From assembly GCF_037042905.1 (NCBI RefSeq), contig NC_087254.1:18284603-18348602 (forward strand): a stretch of 64,000 nt of DNA. Direction: 5' to 3'. Numbering within the stretch: the stretch's first letter is position 1; every line of letters begins with the position of its first letter. Position numbers and translations under genes: made by a program. Source of the DNA: Lytechinus pictus (lineage: Eukaryota > Echinodermata > Echinoidea > Temnopleuroida > Toxopneustidae). Of this stretch, positions 23,158 to 34,800 are shown piece by piece. The notes beneath the pieces were generated by a model. It did not search any database and was not told the DNA's origin. It worked only from the letters and a program-made list of their open reading frames with translations.

Positions 23158-23399
23158 TACCACCCCACTTTCAAATTTTGGGAGAGTGTTCATTGCATGG
23201 ATTACATTTGGGCAGTGTGTATTTGTTTACTTACGGATTACAATTCCTGCAAGGGATTGCTGATATGGGGGGGGGGGGGTGGTGAGAATGGGAACTCGAA
23301 ACTGGGGTGTTATAGTTTAAACAAGAATTTTCGTCATGTTTTTCAATTTTGGAGGACAAAAAATCGAATAGCTCAAATAAGTTCATGTTGTTTTATTCC
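23158..23399. other. Short AT-rich stretch, no feature seen
   Basis: Lies between two TIR elements. It carries a GGGGGGGGGG run at 23267-23279 and no supported gene. Confidence 0.4.
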
Positions 23400-25496
23400 A
23401 TTATATACACAACAAAAAAAGTAAGTCCCCCCTTGAACAAACATCAATAATTTCCGAACCAATGCGAGTTTTTGATATATTTTTACATGAGCGTGTAGGT
23501 AATTTTATAAGCTACCCTCTGGGTAAATGTTATGGACGTATTTTACGTCATGCTTCAGTGAGCACCGTCAGAAGGCAAAAATTTCACTTTTCAAAAGTCA
23601 CAAGCCAAAAATCATGACTTTGATTCCATTTTATTGGAACTGATTCCACATTCTCATCATGAAAAATAGTCAGAAGGCTTGTAAAAGGTACTTTCTAAAA
23701 GACGATACAATTTTTGGGGCTAAATTTCACGGTTCAATAAACACAAGTCCAAATTTGCTATAATTGGATTTTTTACACATTTTCATCAACAAAAATGATA
23801 GAATATGGTGACAGTTATTTTTGGGAAGAGTATCTTCAACAATATTCATCGTTTCACGGTTCAATGAACATTTATTGAAAACAAAAAATACGATTTTCAA
23901 ATATCATAGGCAAGTATTGTTTCATTTTGGTAACTGAAACTGATCTTTTATCAACTTTTTCGTTATGTTCATGACCATTTAACATGCTTCAATGATTCAA
24001 AGGTGTTTAATTAAACATTCACGCTTGAATGAACATGTGGAATGTGATTAGCTCTTTTTTACGTTATTGGAAAAAATGCAACTTGTAACTATGGATATCT
24101 GTCACAAACCTCCTTGCATGGTTCATTTTATTTGATTTTTATGAAAATCCCGATGTTTAATGCATCAGTGAGCACACAATATTCGAAAATTATGCGAATG
24201 AGAAGAAAGTTCAAGGCCTTGGCCCCACTCTGTGCCGTATCGAATTGTTATTTTGGTGTGCGCACCTTTTGGATAGTGTTACTCTGAAGCCATGTGCGAA
24301 GTTTCATGAAATAACTGTTGGCAGAAGTAACCAAAACCGTCCATGAAACAAACCCCTTATTTCATATTTGTTAAAATTTTGACTTCCTCTCTCATAGACT
24401 TGTGTACGTTATGGGTGCATGTGTTTAAGAATAAGTAACCCCTTATTCAATATGGTGGAACTTTTTTTCAAGGCTGTCTTTAGCAATGTCATTTGGCAGT
24501 AATGTTTATCAACCTATGGGCAGAATTCTGTGCAAAAATGAAATCGATTTGTTTATTTACGGATGAGTGAGCACGCATCAAAGTGAGAAAATTTGTATTT
24601 TCAATGTCACAGACTCATTTTAAAGGGTAATAAGGTGAATATTGGGGGCAAATTCGGTTTCAAATGTGACTTTAATTGATGTTGTTTTTATCATCCATCA
24701 TTTCTATCACCACACACTTACCGAACTTAACATTTTCATGGTTGAGCGAGCACATTCGAAAACTTAGGAATGAATACTCTTCATACTGCATAAATGTATT
24801 CTTTTCCTAACAATTTCTCATGATCAGTTTAATTTATGGACAAATCAGTGGTGGATCCAGAATTTAACAAATGGGGGAGTGGCCTATAATCGGGGAAGCC
24901 ACCAACATTTTCAAATTTTAATATGACCTAACAAGTTGTCGTGAATACTACAAAAAAACCCTATGATGATACGTCACAATACAGAGGCCGCGGAACGGTT
25001 TTCAAAGTGTGGGGGGAGCGGGCTGAGCCAAAATTGGGGGGGGGGGGCTGACCATGCAAAAAATCACAATCGTATGGTCGTTTTTACATTTTTGTACATG
25101 ATTTTGGAAAAAAGTGGCCCCCCACCCCCGCGGCCCCTGTGATATTGTGCTCACTCAACCATGAACATACGATATCAATTTTGTGTGTGGAGTGGCTAAA
25201 TGATGGATAGCAAAACAGCATAACACCATAAAATTCACCTAAAAACAACTATTGCCCAACTTTGCCTGTATTTGCACAATCTGAAAAACGACTCTTGTGA
25301 CTTTCAAAAATTGTCATTTTTAATTCAATCTTTAATTACTCATGCATGACTCAACCGATCAATCTCATTTTTCCCCAGGAGTTGCTGAATGAGTGTAAAA
25401 AACCACCTACGAAATATCATATCTAAAAATAACTCCGTTCAAAAGTTACAGCAATTTGATTTAGGGGGGACTTACTTTTTTTGTTGTGTATATAAT
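23400..25496. mobile_element. 2.1-kb element with perfect 34-bp terminal inverted repeats
   Basis: The 34 bases at 23400-23433 (from ATTATATACACAACAAAAAA to GTAAGTCCCCCCT) are exactly the reverse complement of 25463-25496. The interior is AT-rich and lacks a long open frame. A GTGAGCAC block recurs near 23557, 24169, 24569 and, diverged, 24745, and inverted as GTGCTCAC near 25147. It hosts the CAGGGGCCGCGG-family insertion at 24983-25140. No target duplication was obvious, and the superfamily is unknown. Confidence 0.8.
24983..25140. mobile_element. Short CAGGGGCCGCGG-family MITE nested in the 34-bp-TIR element
   Basis: Begins CAGAGGCCGCGGAACGG and ends CCGCGGCCCCTG, and includes AAAAATCACAATCGTATGG like the larger member at 17675-18037. 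It is inserted inside the 23400-25496 element and so is younger than it. Confidence 0.7.
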
Positions 25497-25689
25497 TAAA
25501 AAAAAATACAAATCAATCTATAAACAAATTACAAATCGATTAATAAATTCTAAAATATTTGTAAAATACTGCTTTAACAAAAAAAAAGGGATCCACTAAA
25601 TAACCCATAAGGGTATTTTACCTAATATTACCCGGGTAACAGGTAATAACGTGGACACTACCATGACTACAGCAACACCAGTGGGTAGT

Positions 25690-26165
25690 AATAACCCGTA
25701 AATCTATATACAAAACACGGTCTGGAAATGACCAACTGGCATTAAACTGCCACAAAACTGAATATGGCATAAGACGTTTCTTGTTTCAAGGCGGAAACTA
25801 TATGGAACAAGTTAATATCGTACATCCCTCCTGAAACTTCTCTTACTACCTTCAAGATAAAGCTTCGGACCACAATAGCTCAACACCTAGTATAATTCCC
25901 CCTTACTGCATGCTTCCCCCCCCCCACCATCCCCCATCCCAATTTTTTCCTTTTTTAACATTATTTTGTATAAGTTGTAATTTGTAGTCGTAAGTTATTT
26001 TGTATATAGGATTGATTTATGTTTTCTTGTATTTGTTTGTATATTGTATGTTTGTATTTTTAAACGTGTCCACTGGACCCCTCAGAAGAACAGCCTGTGG
26101 CTGAAGAGGGTCATCCAGCCCACGAGTGGAAATAAATAAATAAATAAAATAAAATAAATAAATAA
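25690..26165 (+). mobile_element. 5'-truncated LINE 3' end (CR1/Jockey-like)
   Basis: A short reading frame near 25790-25890 gives ETIWNKLISYIPPE and TTFKIKLRT, typical of the C-terminal tail of CR1/L2/Jockey reverse transcriptases (W-N-x-L then F-K-x-x-L). It is followed by a 3' UTR with AGAAGAACAGCCTGTGGCTG and an (AAATA)n tail at 26125-26165. Everything upstream of the C-terminus is missing. Confidence 0.6.
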
Positions 26166-26179
26166 GAGGGAAACAATCA

Positions 26180-26290
26180 ATGTGGAAGCGTCGTGGTGTA
26201 GCGGTACGGACTCTCGCCTTGTAATCAGAGGGTCATGTGTTCGAATCCCACTATGGCCTAGCATCCTTTGGCAATTAAGGCGTTAATCCA
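26180..26290 (+). mobile_element. tRNA-derived SINE head fragment
   Basis: TGGTGTAGCGG (A box) and GTGTTCGAATCCC (B box) are followed by CTAGCATCCTTTGGCA and GGCGTTAATCCAC. This is the same family as the SINEs at 45355-45737 and 62742-63090. The 3' portion is lost or diverged after about 26290. Confidence 0.7.
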
Positions 26291-26399
26291 CAATTTTCCA
26301 CTCTCTATCCAGGTCGGACAGTGCTCTGCGGCCGCTTCTCACCAAAATTGCGGCTCATTGTAGCAGATCAATATGGCCGGAACGGCGTAACGGAAAATA

Positions 26400-26530
26400 T
26401 GCGAAGCTTTGGAGCGGATTTCTTTCTTCTTTTTTTCTCGATAAGAAGAAAATGCTATGCTTTGGAGCGGCTTTCTTTGTTCTTTTTCTCAATAAGACAA
26501 AAATGCTATGCCTTGGAACGGAAATTTGAG
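26400..26530. repeat. ~55-bp tandem repeat
   Basis: GCTTTGGAGCGG...TTTCTT...TCTTTTTCTC..ATAAGA..AAAATGCTATG occurs twice in full, with a third partial start (GCCTTGGAACGG). No gene is supported. Confidence 0.65.
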
Positions 26531-27049
26531 TGTAAAAATGGGGGTCCCCTCCGCGGCACATACCCACTATGCATTATATACTGAGTGCCCCCCCCCCGGG
26601 AACTCGATCGGCTCCCGCCCTGCCCCCCCCCCCCCAGGATCGACGCCTCTGCCTACGGCCATGCATGAAACCATTTAAACAATCCTCTTGTTATCGTGAA
26701 TAGGTCTTGCATGGATATTTCACCAAAACAACAATGCAAGCGTAAATCAGGAGCTATTTCATCCCCCATTCTTCCATTCAAACAAACAAACGTAAAACAA
26801 ACAAAAACCTGTTTATACACAGCTCCACAAGTGGCGTTCCATATTGCCAGTAAACCCTGAATAACATAAACAACTTTTTCCACCTCATAATTGCAGAAAT
26901 CTAGCAGAAATATAAGGTGCCGGTAAGTGAAAAATTGATAAATTCATGACGAAATTACTCGGCATGCCAATTACTCTATTGATGTTCGACATTGCTTGAT
27001 ATTTATTGTGAAATTTTTGTTGTTTTCATAGATTTTAAATTTAAGTCAG
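26531..27049. other. Intergenic sequence without recognised features
   Basis: Contains C runs at 26587-26595 and 26625-26635. No exon or RNA gene could be supported. Confidence 0.4.
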
Positions 27050-27240
27050 CTGTCAGACGATCGCTTCGTCACACTCACAGGCACAGCCGCCGCGCCGCGC
27101 TGTACTGCTCACTGCCGGCGCATGCGATTCTTATGCACACATATCCAGTGGAGTTATCACGATTCTGTGATACAGTCATTCAAAATTTACAGGGGCTAAA
27201 TCTCCGGGTAAAACCTGTAGCTAAGTAGTTGTTTGAGGTG
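27050..27240 (+). promoter_or_regulatory. CpG-rich pocket, candidate promoter/5' UTR exon of the amine oxidase
   Basis: CpG density rises sharply (ACAGCCGCCGCGCCGCGCTG near 27085), 1.8 kb upstream of the amine oxidase start codon. A possible donor GAG|GTGAAC lies at 27234-27242. The start-codon exon is preceded by a polypyrimidine tract and CAAAGTCAG, which looks like an acceptor, so an upstream non-coding exon is expected. Linking it to this pocket is an inference. Confidence 0.35.
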
Positions 27241-27738
27241 AACTTGCATTAGTGCGACTGTGAGTGACTGTGCTGTGTCTGTGACATGTTGTACAAACTA
27301 CAATTACAAACCATCTCCATTAATTTGGCAAGAGTTCCATATGCACCCTATCCACCACTCATTCAATGAACAAGGTTATGATATAACCTTGTTCTCAGTT
27401 ATATCTCCATGTGTGGCAAAATAAGGATGGCAATGTTTGGCTTATTTTCTCTTTTTCTTTGGGACAAATGCTTGATTTTTTTACACTGACAGTTTCCATT
27501 ACACCTATTCGTCATACAACTTGGCCCTTAAGTAAATTTGATTCTTTAAATTATTTTTTTCTTAATTAAAAATAGAGATAAAAAATGAAAATTTTCTTGC
27601 CATATTATTTTCCACCAATAGAGGGCGTACACAAAAATATGCCCAAAATTCAAGTTTTTGAGCGCTCTAGTGAATACAAAAATTATTCTTAAATTACAAA
27701 TGAAAAATAAATTGCAACTGTATGGAAATTAGTAATTT

Positions 27739-28480
27739 TGGTCACAAAAGTGATATTTTAATCATTTTTTAAAGTGTGTGCTCTGTACAGCATTGGCATG
27801 CCATAGTCCAACCTGTAGATTTCCCACAGGCAGGGTGGTTGCAGTGAACAAGTGCCTATCCACTGTCACTGACTAAAATTTGAAAATAAAAACATGATGG
27901 ACTCATGGAGAAGGTTCACTTCAGAATAATATATCTAGCGAATATTAGAAGTGCATGGCCAATATGGGACTGCAGCAGGGCTGCCAACTTTTGAGAAAAG
28001 TTTGGAGTGAGACATTGCGAGGGAGCGAAGTGACCAAGTCCGAGGGGGGAGGGCCGGGGGATGGTGTGGAAGGGGGGTGTCCCCCTTCCATGGTGGGAGG
28101 GGGGATACCCCCTCCCACACCCCCCCTCGGTCGCTCTGTGCCCTCGGGCTTGGTCGCTACGCTCCCTCGCTTAAGTATGTCTATTTTTTTCAAGAGTGAA
28201 TATCGCCCCTGAGGAACCCAAAATTCAGAAAATGAAAAAAAAAATATGGTGAAATGTAAAATGAGCCTTCGGATTTTCCGAATCATCTATAGGTTTGAGC
28301 TTATTTTGAGCAGATTACGTTGGATTTCGAAGGTAAATTTGGTATCAAAATCTCATACTTTTGGTTACAAAAGTGATATTTTAATGAACTTTTTAATTGT
28401 GTGCTCTGTACTGCATTGGCATACCATAGATCTTCATGTAGATTCCCCCCAGGTAGGGTGGTTGCAGTGAACAAGTGATA
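27739..28480. repeat. ~120-bp direct repeats flanking a GC-rich hairpin
   Basis: 27739-27860 and 28361-28480 share ACAAAAGTGATATTTTAAT, TGTGTGCTCTGTAC, GCATTGGCAT and GGTGGTTGCAGTGAACAAGTG. Between them, 27976-28205 starts CAGGGCTGCCAACTTTTGAG and contains a hairpin with arms GCGAGGGAGCGAAGTGACCA / TGGTCGCTACGCTCCCTCGC (28016-28170), apparently an inserted palindromic element. Confidence 0.75.
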
Positions 28481-28892
28481 GCACCCAACGTACACGTTTT
28501 TTAGCTCGTGCTGAGCAGGAGATTAGACTAGGACAGTGGGAGAGTGAAGTTGAATGAATGAAGGACAGGAAAGGGGTGTGGGGGGTGCTGGGTGGGGTAA
28601 AATTTCTAAAAAAAAACACAGACTTCTGGCATGTCTGGCCTTGGCTTGAGAATTCTTCTGTTTAAATGTTTATTTTCACTCTGTTTACAATGTTTTAGTT
28701 TTGTGTTTTGGGTTTGTTAAACTAGTAGTGTGTCGGTACATCAGGGGGCCTCATTTTCAATTAAATATTACTGATGCGCATGTGTGTATACCATACCGTT
28801 GACCTCGATTTGAGATGCAATTAGTTGTGCTGAATCATTAAAGTAAAAGATATATTTTAAAACTCTCTCTTTTTTTTTTTCAAAGTCAGAAA

Positions 28893-31800
28893 ATGCCTGA
28901 GAAGAAGGATCTTGAATGTGATGTGTTAGTAGTAGGGGCAGGACTGTCTGGTCTGACTGCAGCGTATCGGATCCAGCAGAATGTTCCAGGATGCAAGGTC
29001 ATTGTTCTTGAGGCAAAAGGTGAAAAAATAGTCTCCTGTATTTCAGGCTCTTATTTTTTTTTAGTGATTTTCATTTTACAGTTCTAATAAAATGGGTACT
29101 CCGGGCAGAAAAAAATTTATCTAAAACAATAAGAATAAAGTTCACTGAACAAATTGCTGAAAATTTAATCAAATCTGATGATAAGTAACAAAGTTATTGA
29201 ATTTTAGAATTTAGCAATATTTTATGAAAACAATTAGCAGGCACGCTTTCAGGAATATTCATTAAGTGGGCTGATGATATAATTTCCCCACTTTCGTTTT
29301 TTTTCTTGTTATTACGTGAAATCCTAATTATTTCATATTTTCATGCTTGTGTGTCTCCCTTGTAACAAAATATGTTGCAGCAATGAATATATTTATTTTT
29401 TGTTATATGACACCTAGATAGATCCTTGTCATTTGATTGGTTGTTTGACATCGATCATTCAGCCCATTTTACAATGACGTCATCAACCGTGCAATTTTGG
29501 ATCCATTCACCGTGCAATTTTGGATACATACGATTTTGTCCATTGCACGCGCGCACCGAGACTGCAGCATACTGTAGGCCTACGCGACAATCAACAGACC
29601 ACAGACCGAGCTCGCACTGCATGAACATATTTTGCATCGAAATTCATAAATTTCATATGAAAAAGAATCTATTTTAGGTGTCATATAAACCAAATAATGA
29701 ATGTTCTTATCATTCGTGCAATGGACACAATACTTCATGAGGTGAAAGATGAAATGTATGATCCATTCAACTCGGCTACGCCTCCTTGAATGGATCATTT
29801 CATCTTTCACCTCATGAAGTATTCTGTCCATTGCACTCATAAACATTCATTATTTGTATATTATTAGGAGTGGGCTATACATGGGTCAAAAATACTTTTT
29901 TTGTAATTTCAATATGACAACAGTTTTTTTTTATTCCTTGTAATGTATCTCAACATGAAATGACAATATTTTTTGTCTCGGGTCCGAGAAAAAAGTGTGC
30001 CGGGCCAAAATCCAAAATGGCCGCCAAACCCCCCCAAAATCACAGTTTTGGCCACAACTTCTTTATTTGGTGGTCTTTTTCTCTGGTTTTGGTGTCTATT
30101 CATATGCTTTGGGGGGCAGACAATTATTTTTTTCTATGATTAGTACTTTTAAACCATTATTTGTAGAGTTAAAAGGTAATTATACCTAAATTTTCAAATT
30201 TTTATATTTCTTTTCAGCCAAAAAGTAGGTTTTATCATCCTGGGGTTCTTGGATATTAGATGGTACGAGGTCAACAATAGCAAGCAGCTTCATATAGCTA
30301 TATTGCTTTTATTCCTCTACTTTGGGTTTTACGGATATTTGTGAAATATATATCTTATTAAATAAAAAATGTCAATTATCCATTGGGCCTATACAGTACA
30401 TGTATACAATGTACTGTACATAGTGCACTGCATAAATGCATTGGCCACCATGACAGCTAACAAGGCCTGTATAAACTAGTGTCATAGAAATGAGCTCTCA
30501 GGTTTAGAGTTAGATGCCTCAGAAATTGAAGATAAGTTTTGTCTCAGAAATTGAGGACGTTTTGTCAAATATGCTAATTCAGAGGGCGGAGAGAGGTAAT
30601 TAACCCCACATCATGGCATTTTAGCTATTTTGGTCCCCATGCATAAAAATTTACCATTATGTTAACTTAACTTAATGGTAACTTGCATGGAATCCGTGAT
30701 TCTGATTTGCTGTTGATCAGCGTTACCATGATAGTTACCTGACCCCATAAATATAGGCAAGTTTAGACACCACAACCAGGTAAAAAAAAGCCTCCAAATG
30801 GAGAAGATATGGTTAAAAATATGATGTATGTATATATGATATGTGATATTTTTGTGAATTTACGTTGCTGGTTTCATCATGTATTATACATCAGCTGACA
30901 AGCAATCAAATTCACAATCTAATTCTAAACATTAGGAGCTCATTTCTATGACACTATATAGTTTATGTCCATTTTATATGTCATGGTGGTCAATGCATGT
31001 ATATATGCAGTGTAGTATGTACAGTAAATTGTATACCGTATAGCCCCTATGGATAAATGGCATTTTCTTTTATTTGATAAGATATATTTCACAAATATCC
31101 GTAAAACCCAAAGTACAGGAATAAAAGCAATAAAGCTATATAAAGCTGACTGCTACTGTTCAACTGGTATCGTCTAATATTTAAGAACCACATAACGATG
31201 AAACCTACTCTTTGGCTGAAAAAAATGGCTTTAAAAATTTGTAAATTTAAGTAAAAATCACCTTATAACTCTACAAATAATGATTTAAAAGTACTAAGTT
31301 TAGGAAAAACAAGTTACCTGCCCCCAGAAACATATGAATAGACACCAAAACCAGAGAAAAAGACCATCAAATAAACAAGTTGTGGCCCAAAATGTGATTT
31401 TGGGGGGTTTTGGCGGCCATTTTGGATTTTGGCCCGGCACACTTTTTTCTCGGACCCGAGACAAAAAATATTGTCATTTCATGTTGAGATAAGGTAAAAG
31501 GAACACAAAAAAACTGTTGTCACAGTAAAACAAAAAATCACCCATTTATAGCCCACTCCTAATATTATTTAATTAGCAAAGCAAATTACACAATTACATC
31601 TTTGACTTTATTTCTTGCAGACTATACAAGATTACTAAGTCTTATTTACCAACCAGACAATTTACCCAATAATTCATAGAAATTGTCATTATCTTTTCTT
31701 CTCACTGCGTATAAATAAATTGGATTGTTTTTACAACTGTTTTAATACTGCATAGATCTTTTAAATTGAGACAACATTTGATTTGTTGCAGCCAGTTTGG

Positions 31801-34800
31801 ATTTGTTTTTAAATTGGCGGACCCAGGGCACTCATAAGATATTGAAATAATTTGCAATGGATTTGTACATTTGAGTCAAATTTTACCCTTTTAGAAGAAT
31901 TTAAAACAATATGTCAAAATTTAGCCTTAATTAGGCCCCTGATTAGTTTAGGCTACTCAATGATTAATGAAGTCATTGACAAACCACCCAATGGGATTAG
32001 TTAATCTGCTTTCCTTGTATCAGTGAGATTAGTTAATCTACTTTCCTTCTATCAGATCGGATTGGTGGAAGAACAATGACTGTTGAAATGCAGGGAGCTC
32101 ATGGACCTGATTCATGGGATCTAGGAGGTCAGTGGGTATCAAGGTAAATATAACTATTAGTATATGCACGTAAGCGCGTGCATGCAGGGCCAAATAATGA
32201 ACGATGTGCGAGAAGAGCCAATGGATATACTGCACAGAGGTCCGCAGGACCGAGTGCGATATATCCATTTAGCGAGTTGAGCACAGAGCTCATTATTTAG
32301 GTCCTCTATGCACAAGAATGCGTGTATTGTTTGTTTGATACAATCCCCCCCTCCGGCCTCCCCCATGTTACTGAGTTGCCCCGAATGTTATATTTGATCT
32401 AAATTCTAGATAATTCCAGCACTATCCTGCACTCTGACGTCAGAGTGCAGGATAGTACTTTTGGTATGACGTCAGAGTGCAGGATAGTGCATTTTGGATG
32501 CAATAGTGCAATTCGCTGAATATCATGTGATCCGATTTGGACCAATCAGAGTACAGAACATTCTTGGGAGTTGTATAATAATAATAATAATGACTACAGT
32601 ATCCTGTTGATTATCCTACTAATACGGCAATAGTTGCCTGCTAAAATGTAACTGTGCATAGTTGTATATTTCTGTATGATTCAGATCCCCTTATAAGAAA
32701 CCCTGAATTTGAGATAAAAGATAACATTTTGAGAAACATTGTCTAATTCATGGAATAGCCCATGATTTCTATCATCATCATCATTATAGTCACTGCTTTA
32801 TTCAGTTGTATTTGTCATCAAATCCTAATTGTTGTTGTCGTGATCCTCAGCTCACAGCATCACATTATGTGGCTCCTAGAAGAACTCGGCATTGAACATT
32901 ACCCACAATTCAACAGTGGAAAGAAACTTCTCCAAGCAGGCAAAGAGTTTGGGATCACAGAACACCATGATAACATCCCATCGTTACCGCTTCTCTCTCT
33001 TGTAGACCTTAACAGGTTTATTACAAATGTAAGTCTACATTAAAAGCATTCTGATGAGAAGTACATTTAAGTAATAATAACTTATTGGTTAAAACTGGAT
33101 CATCAGATTTATTGTCTTTTTTCAAAAGACATTTTATAGAAAATGCATATTGCAATTATCAGTATTTACTGCCAATGAAAAGTTATTGATTTTTTGATTC
33201 AAATTATAATGGATGTTCAGTGGTGGATCCAGAATTTTGAAACAAATTGGCACAAATGGCAAATTCGAAATTACAGGGGGGTACAGATGACATATTTCTT
33301 AGATAACTTTATTGATATGTATGTTTGATTGGCAATTGTCAAAATATAGAGGGCGTATTTTATTCCTTGTGCCCCTGTCTGGATGTGCCACTGGATTTAT
33401 CACTCTGACAGCCATGTATCTCAATATGTTTGTTATTTGTTTGATTTATTTCTAGTGCCCATGATTTTTATGTTTTTATTGATTTTAAGCCTAAACACAA
33501 CAGACATGTTGAAGGAAGAATTTCTTAATAATGAATTCATAGGCTATAATTAAATCTATATGCTATTCTATCAATGATTGAGATTTCTCTAATTGATGGT
33601 TAAGTGGGGCTTCCACTACAATCTTCTCTTTTTGATAAGCCAGCCATTTCTGTTTTCACATGTTATTTGTAATCTGTGTTCAATTATCAGTATTGTATGA
33701 ACACTTTACTTATCTTGCACTGATCATTGTCCTACAATCTTATTTCTTATTGTTCTATTCCTTGTCATGATTATTCCGTTTTGAAATATATATATTTTTT
33801 CAATTTTGTTGATTGGAAATTGGATTTAAATTGAAGAAAATTTGAAAATTGTTGGCAAACATACATGTATTTATTGTTGACATGTGATATCTATATCTTA
33901 TTAGTTAGATAGTATTGCTATAAAGTCTATATCTTGTGATGAGCCTTGGACAGCTGTCAGAGCCGATGAGTTTGATAACATGACACTAGAACAACTTGTA
34001 GAAAGCTGGACATGGACAACAGGTACGATCCAGGAGAGATTTAAACTTTCTCCCTTTTTCTGATTTTTTTATTTTTCTTTCCTTTTTATTCCAGAGAATA
34101 AAAAAGAACCTTTATTTCATAGTATAAACAAAACAATAACGAATCAAATTATTTTACATACAATATTTTACATACATTCATTCTTTTTATATCTTGTCCA
34201 TATAATATACACTATTTTATATAAAGAGTACTAGTGATGCCTACTTCATAAAATAAAAACCACTGCCCCCCATTTTCCCCATTTATTTACATAAAGTGAC
34301 TTTTTAAAACAGTCAATTTTTGTGAGCTGGCCTAAGGTAATATGAAACATTGTTTACAAGTTTAATGTTTGAAAGAGAGTTCTAATTTGTTGCTCTTTTG
34401 TGCGGTGAACATTCTTTTTATATCTATTGATTCAATGATGTGTGACCTATTTTTTATTCAGTTGCTAGGGATACTATTGAGACTGGCTGGCAGGTTGTTA
34501 GTGGTCTGAGGTTACGAGAGATCAGCGCCCTCTCTTACATGTTCTATCTTAGTTCATCGGGCGGACTGGAGAAGCTAGTAGAGACAACCGTTGGCTCGGC
34601 CCAAGAGCTGAGAATAAAGGTCAGTCCTGTGCACTCTGGTATGTGATGATAACCTCTCCAAAATAAATGTCACAAAGTAGCACAAAATCAAAATGAAGCT
34701 AGCAAATTACTGCCTCTGATCAGTTTTTGCCTGATGCTCATGAGACATCAATTGGTCCACGAATGAGGACGTATTTGTTAATGTGTCAGAGCAGTGTTGT

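Noticed and set aside
26992-27228. 78-residue frame in the CpG-rich pocket
   Set aside because: No recognisable domain; composition reflects the CpG island, and it ends before the putative donor. More likely 5' UTR or promoter.
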